Source of the DNA: Leptotrichia sp. OH3620_COT-345
GTDB lineage: Bacteria > Fusobacteriota > Fusobacteriia > Fusobacteriales > Leptotrichiaceae
Length of the DNA stretch: 64,000 nt
Assembly: GCF_003932895.1 (NCBI RefSeq)
Contig: NZ_RQYW01000004.1
Span: 96,667 to 160,666, forward strand
Direction: 5' to 3'
Position 1 is the stretch's first letter. Every line of letters starts with the position of its first letter. The notes below the pieces were generated by a model. It did no database searches and was not told the origin of the DNA. It saw nothing but the letters and a program-made list of their open reading frames with translations. Below are positions 36,396 through 43,913 of this stretch, in pieces. The translations under genes were made by a program, and so were the position numbers.

Positions 36396-37409
36396 TCATT
36401 TTTTCTTTAAAAGCTGCTTTACTTCTTCAGAAACATATTCCACAAGACCCACCGTTTTAGAATACTCCATCCTCTTAGGTCCTATAATTCCCATAATCCC
36501 TTTTGCATCTCCCATTGTATAAACGGAAAATACAAAAGAAAAATCTTCCAGTCCGGCTATATCCAGATCTTCTCCGAAAATGACATTTACTTCACCATCT
36601 TTATACTGCTCAGTCTGAATAAATTGTGAAAATATCTGTTTCATATCATTCGGATTGTTAAAAAGCTTAACTCGATCAATTACTTTCATAACATCCGAAA
36701 CATTGCTTTCAAGTAAATTTGTTCCCCCTTCAAAAAATAATTTCCCTTCATTTATAATTTGTTCATTTTCATACTCTAATTCTTCAGATACACATAAATC
36801 GGTGTTCATAAAAAATTCTCCAAGATCAGACAGTGTAAATATTTTCGGACTGTTTTTTATTTTTTCATTTAACAGCATGTTTATACTTTCCACTTCATCC
36901 TCACCTATAGGGGTTTCCAAGAATATGTTCAGATTTTTTGTTAAAAATGAATCCATAACTACAACAGCTAAAATATTTGTATCTGTAATATGAACCAATT
37001 TTACTTTTTTCACACCTTCCTGTCTTATTGCCGGCTCAAGAACAACTCCTGCATAGCGGCTTATTTTTGAAAGCAGTCTTGATGTTTCTTCAAATATTTT
37101 ATCCAACTGATTCATTTTCTTGTTATAAGCTTCAACCACTTTGGCTTTGGCTTCTGCAGAAATATCCCTTATTTTTATAAGCTCTTCCACATATATCCTA
37201 TAGCCTTCACTGGTCGGAATTCTTCCAGAAGATGTATGAGTCTTCACTATAAGTCCCTTATCTTCCAAGTCCGCCATTGTATTTCTTATTGTTGCCGATG
37301 ATACTCCTATACTGTATTTTTTTTCAAGAGTTCTCGAACCGACACTTTCGCCGAATTCCAGATAATGTTTTATAATTGATTTTAATATCATTCGTTCTCT
37401 GTCATTCAT
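36396..37409 (-). CDS. hrcA: Heat-inducible transcription repressor HrcA
   Basis: A 337-residue repressor. Its N-terminal winged helix (MNDRERMILKSIIKHYLEFG, then VSSATIRNTMADLEDKGLI) binds CIRCE, and GRIPTSEGYRIYV follows. The C-terminal half forms the HrcA dimerisation/insertion domains, with GPKRMEYSKTVGLVEYVSE near the end. I chose the ATG with AGGAAGG upstream over a longer frame from 37439 that would begin within the CIRCE element. It represses its own operon (hrcA-grpE-dnaK) and is stabilised by chaperones. Confidence 0.95.
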   Translation of the reverse strand: MNDRERMILKSIIKHYLEFGESVGSRTLEKKYSIGVSSATIRNTMADLEDKGLIVKTHTSSGRIPTSEGYRIYVEELIKIRDISAEAKAKVVEAYNKKMNQLDKIFEETSRLLSKISRYAGVVLEPAIRQEGVKKVKLVHITDTNILAVVVMDSFLTKNLNIFLETPIGEDEVESINMLLNEKIKNSPKIFTLSDLGEFFMNTDLCVSEELEYENEQIINEGKLFFEGGTNLLESNVSDVMKVIDRVKLFNNPNDMKQIFSQFIQTEQYKDGEVNVIFGEDLDIAGLEDFSFVFSVYTMGDAKGIMGIIGPKRMEYSKTVGLVEYVSEEVKQLLKKK

Positions 37410-37428
37410 GAATATACCTTCCTTTTTG

Positions 37429-37455
37429 TTAGCACTCATTCACAAAGAGTGCTAA
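37429..37455. promoter_or_regulatory. CIRCE operator
   Basis: TTAGCACTC and GAGTGCTAA are separated by nine bases, a perfect match to the CIRCE consensus recognised by HrcA. It lies about 20 bases upstream of the hrcA start and just downstream of the promoter, so it would block transcription or sit in the leader. Confidence 0.97.
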
Positions 37456-37465
37456 TCACAAATAT

Positions 37466-37494
37466 ATAATATTATATTTTCATATAAATGTCAA
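37466..37494 (-). promoter_or_regulatory. Sigma-70-type promoter for hrcA-grpE-dnaK
   Basis: On the minus strand TTGACA and TATTAT are separated by 17 bases, immediately upstream of CIRCE, as usual for this operon in Gram-positive and related bacteria. Confidence 0.8.
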
Positions 37495-37585
37495 GACTTT
37501 TTTTAAAATTTTTTCAGATTTTTTTTGTTTCACAAATATTGATGTTAAATATATTTTCATATTTTATTTGATATTACTTTCTGTT

Positions 37586-37618
37586 TTTAAACAACAAAAA
37601 AATTTTTTGTTGTTTAAA
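37586..37618. terminator. 33-base perfect AT palindrome, probable bidirectional terminator
   Basis: Two 16-base arms, TTTAAACAACAAAAAA and its exact complement, flank a single A. The A and T runs would give a terminator on either strand, insulating the hrcA promoter from the genes to the right. The remaining sequence of this 376-base gap (37410-37785) holds the CIRCE, the promoter and a second hairpin. Confidence 0.6.
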
Positions 37619-37647
37619 GTTTTTCTTTCTTCAAGTTTTTCATTTTA

Positions 37648-37680
37648 TAATAAAAAACAGTAACCAATTTTGATTACTGT
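37648..37680 (-). terminator. Rho-independent terminator after the GNAT pseudogene
   Basis: ACAGTAA and TTACTGT pair around a ten-base loop, followed on the minus strand by TTTTTTATTAT. It ends transcription of the ung/GNAT unit. Confidence 0.7.
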
Positions 37681-37785
37681 CCTTTAAATCATTGTATTAT
37701 ATCGTTCCATTCAATTATTTCATTCAGCTGTTTAATCTGTCTCAATCAAAATTTGAATTACCGCTTTTATTTAAACCGCGATTTA

Positions 37786-38262
37786 TTAATTTCCAATATA
37801 TCGGGTATAAATTTGACAAGAATCCCGCTTATCCCATAAAATCCGAAAACATTTCAGTTTTTTATGAACTGCTGATACATAAAAACTGTTAGTTATATCG
37901 TATTTTTTATAATGACCGGTTTGCACTATTTTCACCTGCAAATAAGTATACCTTTTTTCTTTAGCCATTTCTTTATAAGTATTATTAAGTTTTGTTTCGA
38001 TGTCCATTCTCTGATATTTTTTCTTTATTTCCATTATGAAAATATCTGCACAGTCATTGTCGGTAAAATTCAGCATAATAAATCCAACTACCTCATCATC
38101 GTTAAAACATACCGAAGATGACTTGTCTTAAGAAACGATAATATATTTTCCCCTAATTTCCGGAATATCAAACCATTCAGGAAGATCATTCAAAATTTCT
38201 CTTGCAATACTTTCTTTTTGATTTTCATCTACAATTTCTTTATTATCCGTTACTATCTTCAT
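37786..38262 (-). pseudogene. GNAT acetyltransferase interrupted by one in-frame stop
   Basis: Two segments lie in the same frame and make one acetyltransferase. The first (from 38262) has MKIVTDNKEIVDENQKES and LPEWFDIPEIRGKYIIVS. The second has EIKKKYQRMDIETKLNNTYK, the acetyl-CoA loop, and YLQVKIVQTGHYKKYDITNS. The single TAA at 38128-38130, just before DKSSSVCFNDDE, is the only break. The usual residue there is Lys, so one A-to-T change would explain it. Other changes in conserved positions (DIET for GIGT-like) suggest that selection has relaxed. The 3' end of ung overlaps the longer upstream frame only. Confidence 0.8.
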
Positions 38263-38305
38263 ATTTAATTCTATGGACAACAGCAAGTGGTCCTCATAAA
38301 AAAAA

Positions 38306-38971
38306 TTACATTTTCCAATTAATTTCTTCTTTTCCAAGCTCCTTCAATATTTCATTAGCTTTTTTAAAATGTCCGCACCCGAAAAAGCCTCTACTTGCCG
38401 AAAGAGGACTCGGATGAGCAGCTTCCAAAATATAATGTCTGTCCATGTTTATAAGTCTTTTCTTACTTCTGGCATTATTTCCCCATAATACGAAAATAAG
38501 CGGTTCCTCTCTTTCGTTCAAATATTCTATTACATTATCGGTAAATATTTCCCAACCTATTTTTGAATGAGAATTTGCATTTTCAGCAATAACAGTAAGA
38601 GCGGTATTTAAAAGTAACACTCCCTGTTCAGCCCAAGGAATCAAATATCCGTTATTACTCATTTCATATCCGTATTCGGCACTGATTTCCTTGTACATAT
38701 TCTGTAATGACGGCGGTAACTTTACTCCTTTTTTTACTGAAAACGCAAGTCCGTGAGCTTGATTTAACCCGTGATAAGGATCCTGCCCTAAAAGAACTAT
38801 TTTACAATCCTTGTAACTTGTAAGCTTAAATGCCGTAAATATCTCATCAGCTTTAGGATATATTCTTTTAGTCCTGTACTCATTTATAAGAAACTTTCTC
38901 AACTTCTGATAATATTCCTTATCAAATTCACCCTCAAAAACTTTATCCCAGTCATTTCCTATATTTACCAT
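38306..38971 (-). CDS. ung: Uracil-DNA glycosylase (family 1)
   Basis: A 221-residue enzyme that removes uracil from DNA. It has the water-activating motif VLLGQDPYHG, the AHGLAFSV segment, NTALTV, the WGNNA region and the Leu-loop HPSPLSASRGFFGCGHF. I chose the ATG with AAAGGA upstream (product begins MVNIGNDWDKVF), because the first in-frame ATG at 39016 has no ribosome site. All family 1 motifs are intact. Confidence 0.95.
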   Translation of the reverse strand: MVNIGNDWDKVFEGEFDKEYYQKLRKFLINEYRTKRIYPKADEIFTAFKLTSYKDCKIVLLGQDPYHGLNQAHGLAFSVKKGVKLPPSLQNMYKEISAEYGYEMSNNGYLIPWAEQGVLLLNTALTVIAENANSHSKIGWEIFTDNVIEYLNEREEPLIFVLWGNNARSKKRLINMDRHYILEAAHPSPLSASRGFFGCGHFKKANEILKELGKEEINWKM

Positions 38972-39036
38972 ATTAATATCCTTTCCTGAAACTTTAAAAT
39001 CTGAATTATTTTTCATATTTGGCTATAGCCCAATAT

Positions 39037-39816
39037 TTATTTCACAACTTCATATTTTGTAGTACTTTTGTGTTTTCCATTTGTATAATATTCAAATTGA
39101 GACAGTTCCTTATTTACCCTTATTTCTTCTTTTGATTTGGAATGATTTATAAACAGGGAATTCCCTTCTCTATAAATTTCCATAATTATAATATCTTTTC
39201 TGTCTTTTACGATTATTTTTCCGTTTCTCAAAATAAAAGTATAATCTATTACTTTATAATCATCAGTTTTTGACCAAACTAACTTGGTATCACTTATTTT
39301 TTTAATATAAAATGCTATATTTACGGGAATCTGAATGAGAACTCCTTTCGATGCACTGTATCTCGTTATTTTATACTCATCGGCAGCATTGTGGACTTTC
39401 ACTCCTGCAAGTACAATTCCCAGTGCTTTTACTTCGGCTTTATCCCCCGAAATTCCCTTATAGTAATTGGCAAAAAAGTCGGAATCATTATGTTTAAAAA
39501 TTTGAGATTTATCTTTTATTTTTCCTTTTTTATTAGTTTCATATACATAAAAATCACTTCCCAATACATCTGAAAAAAATTCATAGGAATTTATATAAGC
39601 CGACCTTGTAGGACTGAAAGAAAGATAATTTCCTACATTCAATTGTGCAAAAAAATCATCCTGACCTTTTTCAGTACTGAAAAGAATGTAGGAAGGTATT
39701 TTCGCCAATGACATTCTTATACTGAATTTTTCAAATTTATTATAGTTTTCCATGTTACTTCCGATCACAATAAAACTCAATAAAAATAAATGTATAATAA
39801 AAACTGTTTTTCTCAT
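39037..39816 (-). CDS. Hypothetical secreted protein
   Basis: A 259-residue protein with a signal peptide (MRKTVFIIHLFLLSFIVIGS) and a mainly beta-strand mature region containing many aromatic residues. I do not recognise a family. Segments such as SKTDDYKVIDYTFILRNGK and KELSQFEYYTNGKHK look like antiparallel strands of a periplasmic or surface protein. A good promoter lies upstream (39903-39932). It precedes ung by 65 bases or less on the same strand and may be co-transcribed with it. Confidence 0.75.
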   Translation of the reverse strand: MRKTVFIIHLFLLSFIVIGSNMENYNKFEKFSIRMSLAKIPSYILFSTEKGQDDFFAQLNVGNYLSFSPTRSAYINSYEFFSDVLGSDFYVYETNKKGKIKDKSQIFKHNDSDFFANYYKGISGDKAEVKALGIVLAGVKVHNAADEYKITRYSASKGVLIQIPVNIAFYIKKISDTKLVWSKTDDYKVIDYTFILRNGKIIVKDRKDIIIMEIYREGNSLFINHSKSKEEIRVNKELSQFEYYTNGKHKSTTKYEVVK

Positions 39817-39902
39817 AAAATCCTCCTGATTTTTGTTTTTAAAAATTGTATTCTAAATAAATGTATTAAATATACTTTATTGTCTATAATTATTTACAAA
39901 AA

Positions 39903-39932
39903 ATTATATCACTTAACTTATAATTCAGTCAA
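39903..39932 (-). promoter_or_regulatory. Sigma-70-type promoter for the secreted protein gene
   Basis: TTGACT and TATAAT on the minus strand are separated by 18 bases, 87 bases ahead of the start codon. Confidence 0.65.
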
Positions 39933-40179
39933 TAGCATCAGGATTTTCTTAAACAATTTTCAGAAGTTCTTTCGTAATATAATAAACAAAAAAAATTATG
40001 GAAGAATGTTAAATTTTCTTCTTTAATGTACTGAACTTTTATAAAACCTCAGACATTTATTCAATATTATACATACTGAAAAGAAAAATATACAGCTCCG
40101 TTTTAAAAGATAGGCTTTCTTTCACTCTAATAATATTTACAGAAAGATCGAACATAATTTTAAAAGACAGGAAATATAA

Positions 40180-40589
40180 AATTTTCTATAATTGAGCGGG
40201 AAGATATAAATCTTCCTGTCAGTAGAGGAATTATTAAAATTTTAAGGCTGTTTATTCCCCTATGAGAAAATAGGTCTCCTTTATTCATAAATCTGCTTCT
40301 CTATTCGAATACAACAGAATTTTTTAAAAGTAACCCTGTTTCTCATCGGATTAATTCCGAATACTCTCACACTTCCCTAAGTCCGGGAAATCAATCCTGT
40401 CATACATTTTATAAGAGCGGATTTTCCTGAAGCATTTTCTCTCGGTAAGCCTAAAAATTTATTTCTATTTACTGAAATATTTATATCTTTTAATGCCGTT
40501 ATCCGTTTTTTACTGAATTTAAAGTAATTCCTTATTTTTTCGATTTTTTTGATTTTATAAATTTTCGTAAGATTTTTAAGCTTTATTAT
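40180..40589 (-). pseudogene. Decayed ABC transporter ATP-binding protein
   Basis: On the minus strand one frame reads IIKLKNLTKIYKIKK, then ITALKDINISVNRNKFLGLP, then RENASGKSALIKCMTGLISR. It corresponds to the start of an ABC-2-type ATPase up to and beyond the Walker A motif (normally GPNGAGKST). The motif is mutated (PRENASGKS), a TAG follows the RT of LISRT, and GSVRVFGINPMRNRV continues. A further stop and frameshifts follow, and the signature and Walker B regions cannot be recovered. It appears to be an old relic of a drug/lipid exporter gene. Confidence 0.75.
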
Positions 40590-40926
40590 CTCTTCCGTTT
40601 ATTAAAAAATCCATCAGTCTGGAATTTAAAAATTTCAGTTTTTAATGTATATTTTTTAAATTATTTTAATGTTTTTCTGTAACTTCCAATATATCGTTCT
40701 TAAAATAAATTTTATTATACCGCTCATTATTACTTTATTAATTTTAAATATATATAACTTACTAATATTTTATATTGTTTCCAATATTTGCCAATGAATA
40801 AAGTTCTATAATTAATTTTAAATCTGCAAATTAAAGTAAATATTTGTTAAATATACGTTTCTTTTAGACTAATTTAAAAAATAAATCCAATTTAATTATA
40901 CTAATTTCCATAAAAGATTATTGTAA

Positions 40927-40956
40927 TTGACTTTTCAGGATATTTCCTGATATAAT
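40927..40956 (+). promoter_or_regulatory. Sigma-70-type promoter for the 157-residue gene
   Basis: TTGACT and TATAAT are separated by 18 bases. The -10 box lies 36 bases before the ATG, next to an AGGGGAA ribosome site. Confidence 0.7.
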
Positions 40957-40992
40957 GTAACAAACGTTATTTATTTAAATTAGGGGAATTAA

Positions 40993-41466
40993 ATGTTTAA
41001 AACTATCAAAAGAAATATATTATCTGAAGTTATACATAATATTATTTTAAATCTTTTTAACCAATTTCTTAAAAATTACTCGACTTCCGTTTTCCTGAAC
41101 GGAAATTTTGTAAACTTTGAAAATATTTCTTCGATTTATAATAAAAACAAAAAAATTTTACTTAACAAAAGTGATAATTTTTTTAAATTTCTCGATAAGC
41201 AGATTTCCATTCCGGATTTTGACTTATCTTTTTTTGAAAGTATAGATAAAAAATATATAAGTTTTCTTGTTAGAAAATTTGAACAGCTCTGTTCAAACAA
41301 TTATATCGGATTTATGACCAATGATATTCGAAAAAAAGTTATCGAAAAATTTAAAAAAATTATAGACAGTATTTTTTTATGTACTGTTTTTACAAATACA
41401 TCACTAAATTACAGCTCTATTTCATCAAATGTACGTATAGTCAGAGCTCCTCCTTATTTATCATAA
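40993..41466 (+). CDS. Hypothetical protein
   Basis: A 157-residue protein rich in Asn, Lys, Phe and Ile that I do not recognise. It has no signal peptide or clear membrane segment and seems mostly helical (for example FERLCSNNY-like and IRKKVIEKFKKIIDSIF). Consistent with a real gene, it has a promoter and a ribosome site. It lies 37 bases upstream of the nitronate-monooxygenase-like gene on the same strand and may share its transcript. Confidence 0.6.
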   Translation: MFKTIKRNILSEVIHNIILNLFNQFLKNYSTSVFLNGNFVNFENISSIYNKNKKILLNKSDNFFKFLDKQISIPDFDLSFFESIDKKYISFLVRKFEQLCSNNYIGFMTNDIRKKVIEKFKKIIDSIFLCTVFTNTSLNYSSISSNVRIVRAPPYLS

Positions 41467-41503
41467 ACTTGACAAATGATAAAATATGAGGAGGAAATCA
41501 AAA

Positions 41504-42586
41504 ATGAAAGAATTAAAAGGAATAAAAATAGGTAAACATTATATTGAAAAGCCTATTATACAAGGAGGAATGGGGGTCGGATTAAGCTGGGACCAGTTGG
41601 CGGGAACCGTTTCAAAAAACGGCGGTTTGGGAACTGTAAGTGCCATTTGTACAGGATATTACCAAAATATGAGGTTTGTAAAGAAACTTGTGGATAACAG
41701 ACCTTTAGGCACTGAAAATGCCTACAGTAGAGAAGCTCTATTTGAAATTTTTAAAAATGCGAGAAAAATATGTGGAAATAAACCCCTTGCATGTAATGTA
41801 CTTCGTGCAATAAATGATTATGAAAGAGTTGTCACTGATGCATTGGAAGCAGGAGCTGATATGATAGTTACCGGGGCAGGCCTTCCTTTGGAGCTTCCAA
41901 GATTAACCGGAGATTTCCCTGATGTTTCAATTATTCCTATAGTATCATCAGCAAGAGCATTAAAGGTAATATGTAAAAAATGGAAAGCTGAAGGGCGACT
42001 TCCTGATGCCGTAATAGTTGAAGGTCCTAAAAGTGGAGGACATCAAGGTGCAAAATATGAAGAACTATTTTTACCCGAACATCAGCTTGAGTATGTTATT
42101 CCCCTTGTAAAAGAAGAAAGGGATAAATGGGGTGACTTTCCTATAATTGCCGCAGGAGGAATATGGGATTCAAACGATATACAACAAATGCTTGAACTCG
42201 GTGCAGATGCAGTTCAACTTGGCACAAGATTTGTAGGAACTCACGAATGTGATGCCAGTACAGTACTTAAAGAAGTTCTCATAAATGCCAAGGAAGAAGA
42301 TATTGTTATAGTCGGTTCTCCTGTAGGATATCCCGGACGTGCTGTAAAAACCGATCTTATTAAAAACCTTGTTCCTGATAATAAAAAAATAAAATGTATA
42401 AGTAACTGTGTCTTTCCTTGTGGAAAAGGTCAGGGAGCAAGAAAAGTAGGTTACTGCATTGCTGACAGTCTAGGAGATGCCTATTTGGGAAAACTTCAGA
42501 CAGGACTGTTTTTTTCAGGGGCTAATGGACATAAACTTAAAGAAATTGTTTATGTGAAAGATTTAATAGATGAATTAATGCAATAA
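41504..42586 (+). CDS. NAD(P)H-dependent flavin oxidoreductase, nitronate monooxygenase-like
   Basis: A 360-residue FMN TIM-barrel enzyme of the nitronate monooxygenase/FabK superfamily. It has PIIQGGMGVGLSWDQLAG at the start, GGLGTVSA, the VEGPKSGGHQG segment with the catalytic-type histidine, FPIIAAGGIWDSNDIQQML with the FMN phosphate site and GADAVQLGTRFVGTHECDAS. It ends in a cysteine-containing region (CISNCVFPCGKGQGARKVGYC), seen in the longer members of the family. Precise activity is not determined. I chose the ATG with AGGAGG; a frame from 41486 would start inside that site. A strong terminator overlaps the stop codon. Confidence 0.87.
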   Translation: MKELKGIKIGKHYIEKPIIQGGMGVGLSWDQLAGTVSKNGGLGTVSAICTGYYQNMRFVKKLVDNRPLGTENAYSREALFEIFKNARKICGNKPLACNVLRAINDYERVVTDALEAGADMIVTGAGLPLELPRLTGDFPDVSIIPIVSSARALKVICKKWKAEGRLPDAVIVEGPKSGGHQGAKYEELFLPEHQLEYVIPLVKEERDKWGDFPIIAAGGIWDSNDIQQMLELGADAVQLGTRFVGTHECDASTVLKEVLINAKEEDIVIVGSPVGYPGRAVKTDLIKNLVPDNKKIKCISNCVFPCGKGQGARKVGYCIADSLGDAYLGKLQTGLFFSGANGHKLKEIVYVKDLIDELMQ

Positions 42587-42616
42587 AAAATGAGGAATTT
42601 ATATCCTCATTTTTTA
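42585..42616 (+). terminator. Rho-independent terminator after the flavin oxidoreductase gene
   Basis: AAAAAATGAGGA and TCCTCATTTTTT form a 12-base-pair stem with an eight-base loop, directly at the stop codon, followed by a T-rich tail. Confidence 0.9.
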
Positions 42617-42731
42617 TTTTATACTTTTTTTATTTTCCCTAAAGCTTACCAACTTCTTTCTGTGAGCGTTTCATTAATTCCTATATTGGATTTTTCTAAG
42701 CTTTTTCAAAAAAAGTTGAAATCGGTCAACA

Positions 42732-43175
42732 TTAATCTTTTATTTTTATTTCCACTTTACTTTTCATACTTCTGGGAAGTTCAAGAAAATTTTTCCAACC
42801 TTGCAGCACTCTTTTATATTCTTTCAATTTACAATTCCATGCAGGATACTCTTCACATTCCCCGAAAACAGTATGTATAAACTCAACATAAGATTTCGTT
42901 ATTTTATGCTGAAATGCCTGTCCATCCCATTCTGTTACCGATATTTTTCCACTTTCTATATTTTTTATCTCTGCAAGAACTTTATCACAGCTTTCAGGAT
43001 ACTGGAAATCTTCCATTATTCCTGTTATAAGATATTTTCTGTACTGTTCTAACCTATATTTTTCTTCAGAATAACGCTCTTCAGGCATTTTTTCAACTTT
43101 TTCTGAAATAAGAAGCTCAGGATATTCAGTCAGTCCAAAATCTTCATCATCATAATAGCTGAATATTACTTTCAT
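42732..43175 (-). CDS. Candidate immunity protein for the EndoU toxin
   Basis: A 147-residue, acidic cytosolic protein with no signal peptide. I do not recognise its family. Its ATG overlaps the toxin's stop codon (TAATG), so translation is coupled to the gene upstream, which encodes an EndoU-type nuclease. Small acidic proteins in this position are the usual antidotes of polymorphic toxins. An acidic, Glu-rich first 50 residues (YDDEDFGLTEYPELLISEK) could mimic RNA and block a basic nuclease. The immunity role rests on gene position and is not proven. Confidence 0.65.
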   Translation of the reverse strand: MKVIFSYYDDEDFGLTEYPELLISEKVEKMPEERYSEEKYRLEQYRKYLITGIMEDFQYPESCDKVLAEIKNIESGKISVTEWDGQAFQHKITKSYVEFIHTVFGECEEYPAWNCKLKEYKRVLQGWKNFLELPRSMKSKVEIKIKD

Positions 43176-43888
43176 TATCTGTCCCCCTCATAAATAGGAT
43201 AAGCAGTTATTCTGGGCTTTTTATACCCTCTTATGAGAACTCCGCTCTTACTTATTCCCTGCCACATATTGCTGTCTCTTCCCCTCAGTTCTTTTTTATT
43301 TTCCCATGCTGAATTTATTTCATCTATAACTCTTTTTTCATCCCAATTTTCAGGAAACATTGTATTGACCCCGCCGTTACTTGTTTTTTTCTGCCACTTC
43401 CCATCGGGTCTTCTTATTTCCACACTAGCCTTATATACACCGTTACTTGCAGGATTACCTATTTTTTTTATAATTCTTACATCTCCTCTTAAAAGAGTAT
43501 GTCCTCCTGTAACTTTTTCCCCGCTTGAATTTATATCTCCCCCTATTATATGATCATAATCTATTTTGTACTTTTTATTTCCTGAAGAAATCGATTGTTC
43601 TCCCACTTCAGTAGAGTTTCCTATATTTCTGCCTGATATGGATGTGTCAGGAGAATATTCTATTTCCTTCTTATTTTTTTTTCTGTTCTTCTTATTTTCT
43701 CTTTTTCTAATTTCCTTATAGTCTTCGGAAGAATGTTTTTCTTTATCATTTTTTTGAGAAAAGGAAGCTGTTACATTTTTCCGATTTTTTTCCTGTTCCT
43801 TACCTATGAAAAATTTTGTTACAATTACACATAAAGTAACAATTAGGAATATTTCAATTATTTTTTTTATACTTTTCTTTATATTCAT
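43175..43888 (-). CDS. Membrane-anchored EndoU nuclease toxin
   Basis: A 237-residue protein in three parts. A basic, hydrophobic N-terminus (residues 6-28, IIEIFLIVTLCVIVTKFFIG) should act as an export signal or anchor. A highly charged linker (about 30-100) has many Lys, Arg and Glu. The C-terminal domain (about 105-235) matches the bacterial EndoU nuclease fold: DYDHIIGGDI with His113, GEKVTGGHTLLRG with His130, FPENWDEKRVIDEI, and SGVLIRGYKKPRITAYPIYE. EndoU domains cleave RNA and often form the tip of contact-dependent or polymorphic toxins. I chose the ATG at 43888 with GAGG nine bases upstream. Unusually, no long delivery domain is attached. Confidence 0.8.
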   Translation of the reverse strand: MNIKKSIKKIIEIFLIVTLCVIVTKFFIGKEQEKNRKNVTASFSQKNDKEKHSSEDYKEIRKRENKKNRKKNKKEIEYSPDTSISGRNIGNSTEVGEQSISSGNKKYKIDYDHIIGGDINSSGEKVTGGHTLLRGDVRIIKKIGNPASNGVYKASVEIRRPDGKWQKKTSNGGVNTMFPENWDEKRVIDEINSAWENKKELRGRDSNMWQGISKSGVLIRGYKKPRITAYPIYEGDR

Positions 43889-43913
43889 AAACATCAACCT
43901 CAATTTTTTTTAA

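Larger units (their letters stand above)
39817..40992. other. 1.2-kb region without intact genes
   Basis: It contains two promoters that point outwards (39903-39932 minus, 40927-40956 plus) and a decayed ABC ATPase gene (about 40180-40589). The rest (40590-40920) is AT-rich and shows nothing that I recognise. Confidence 0.6.

Noticed and set aside
43233..43553. 106-codon frame opposite the EndoU toxin gene
   Set aside because: The minus-strand frame has clear EndoU motifs; the antisense frame is its shadow.
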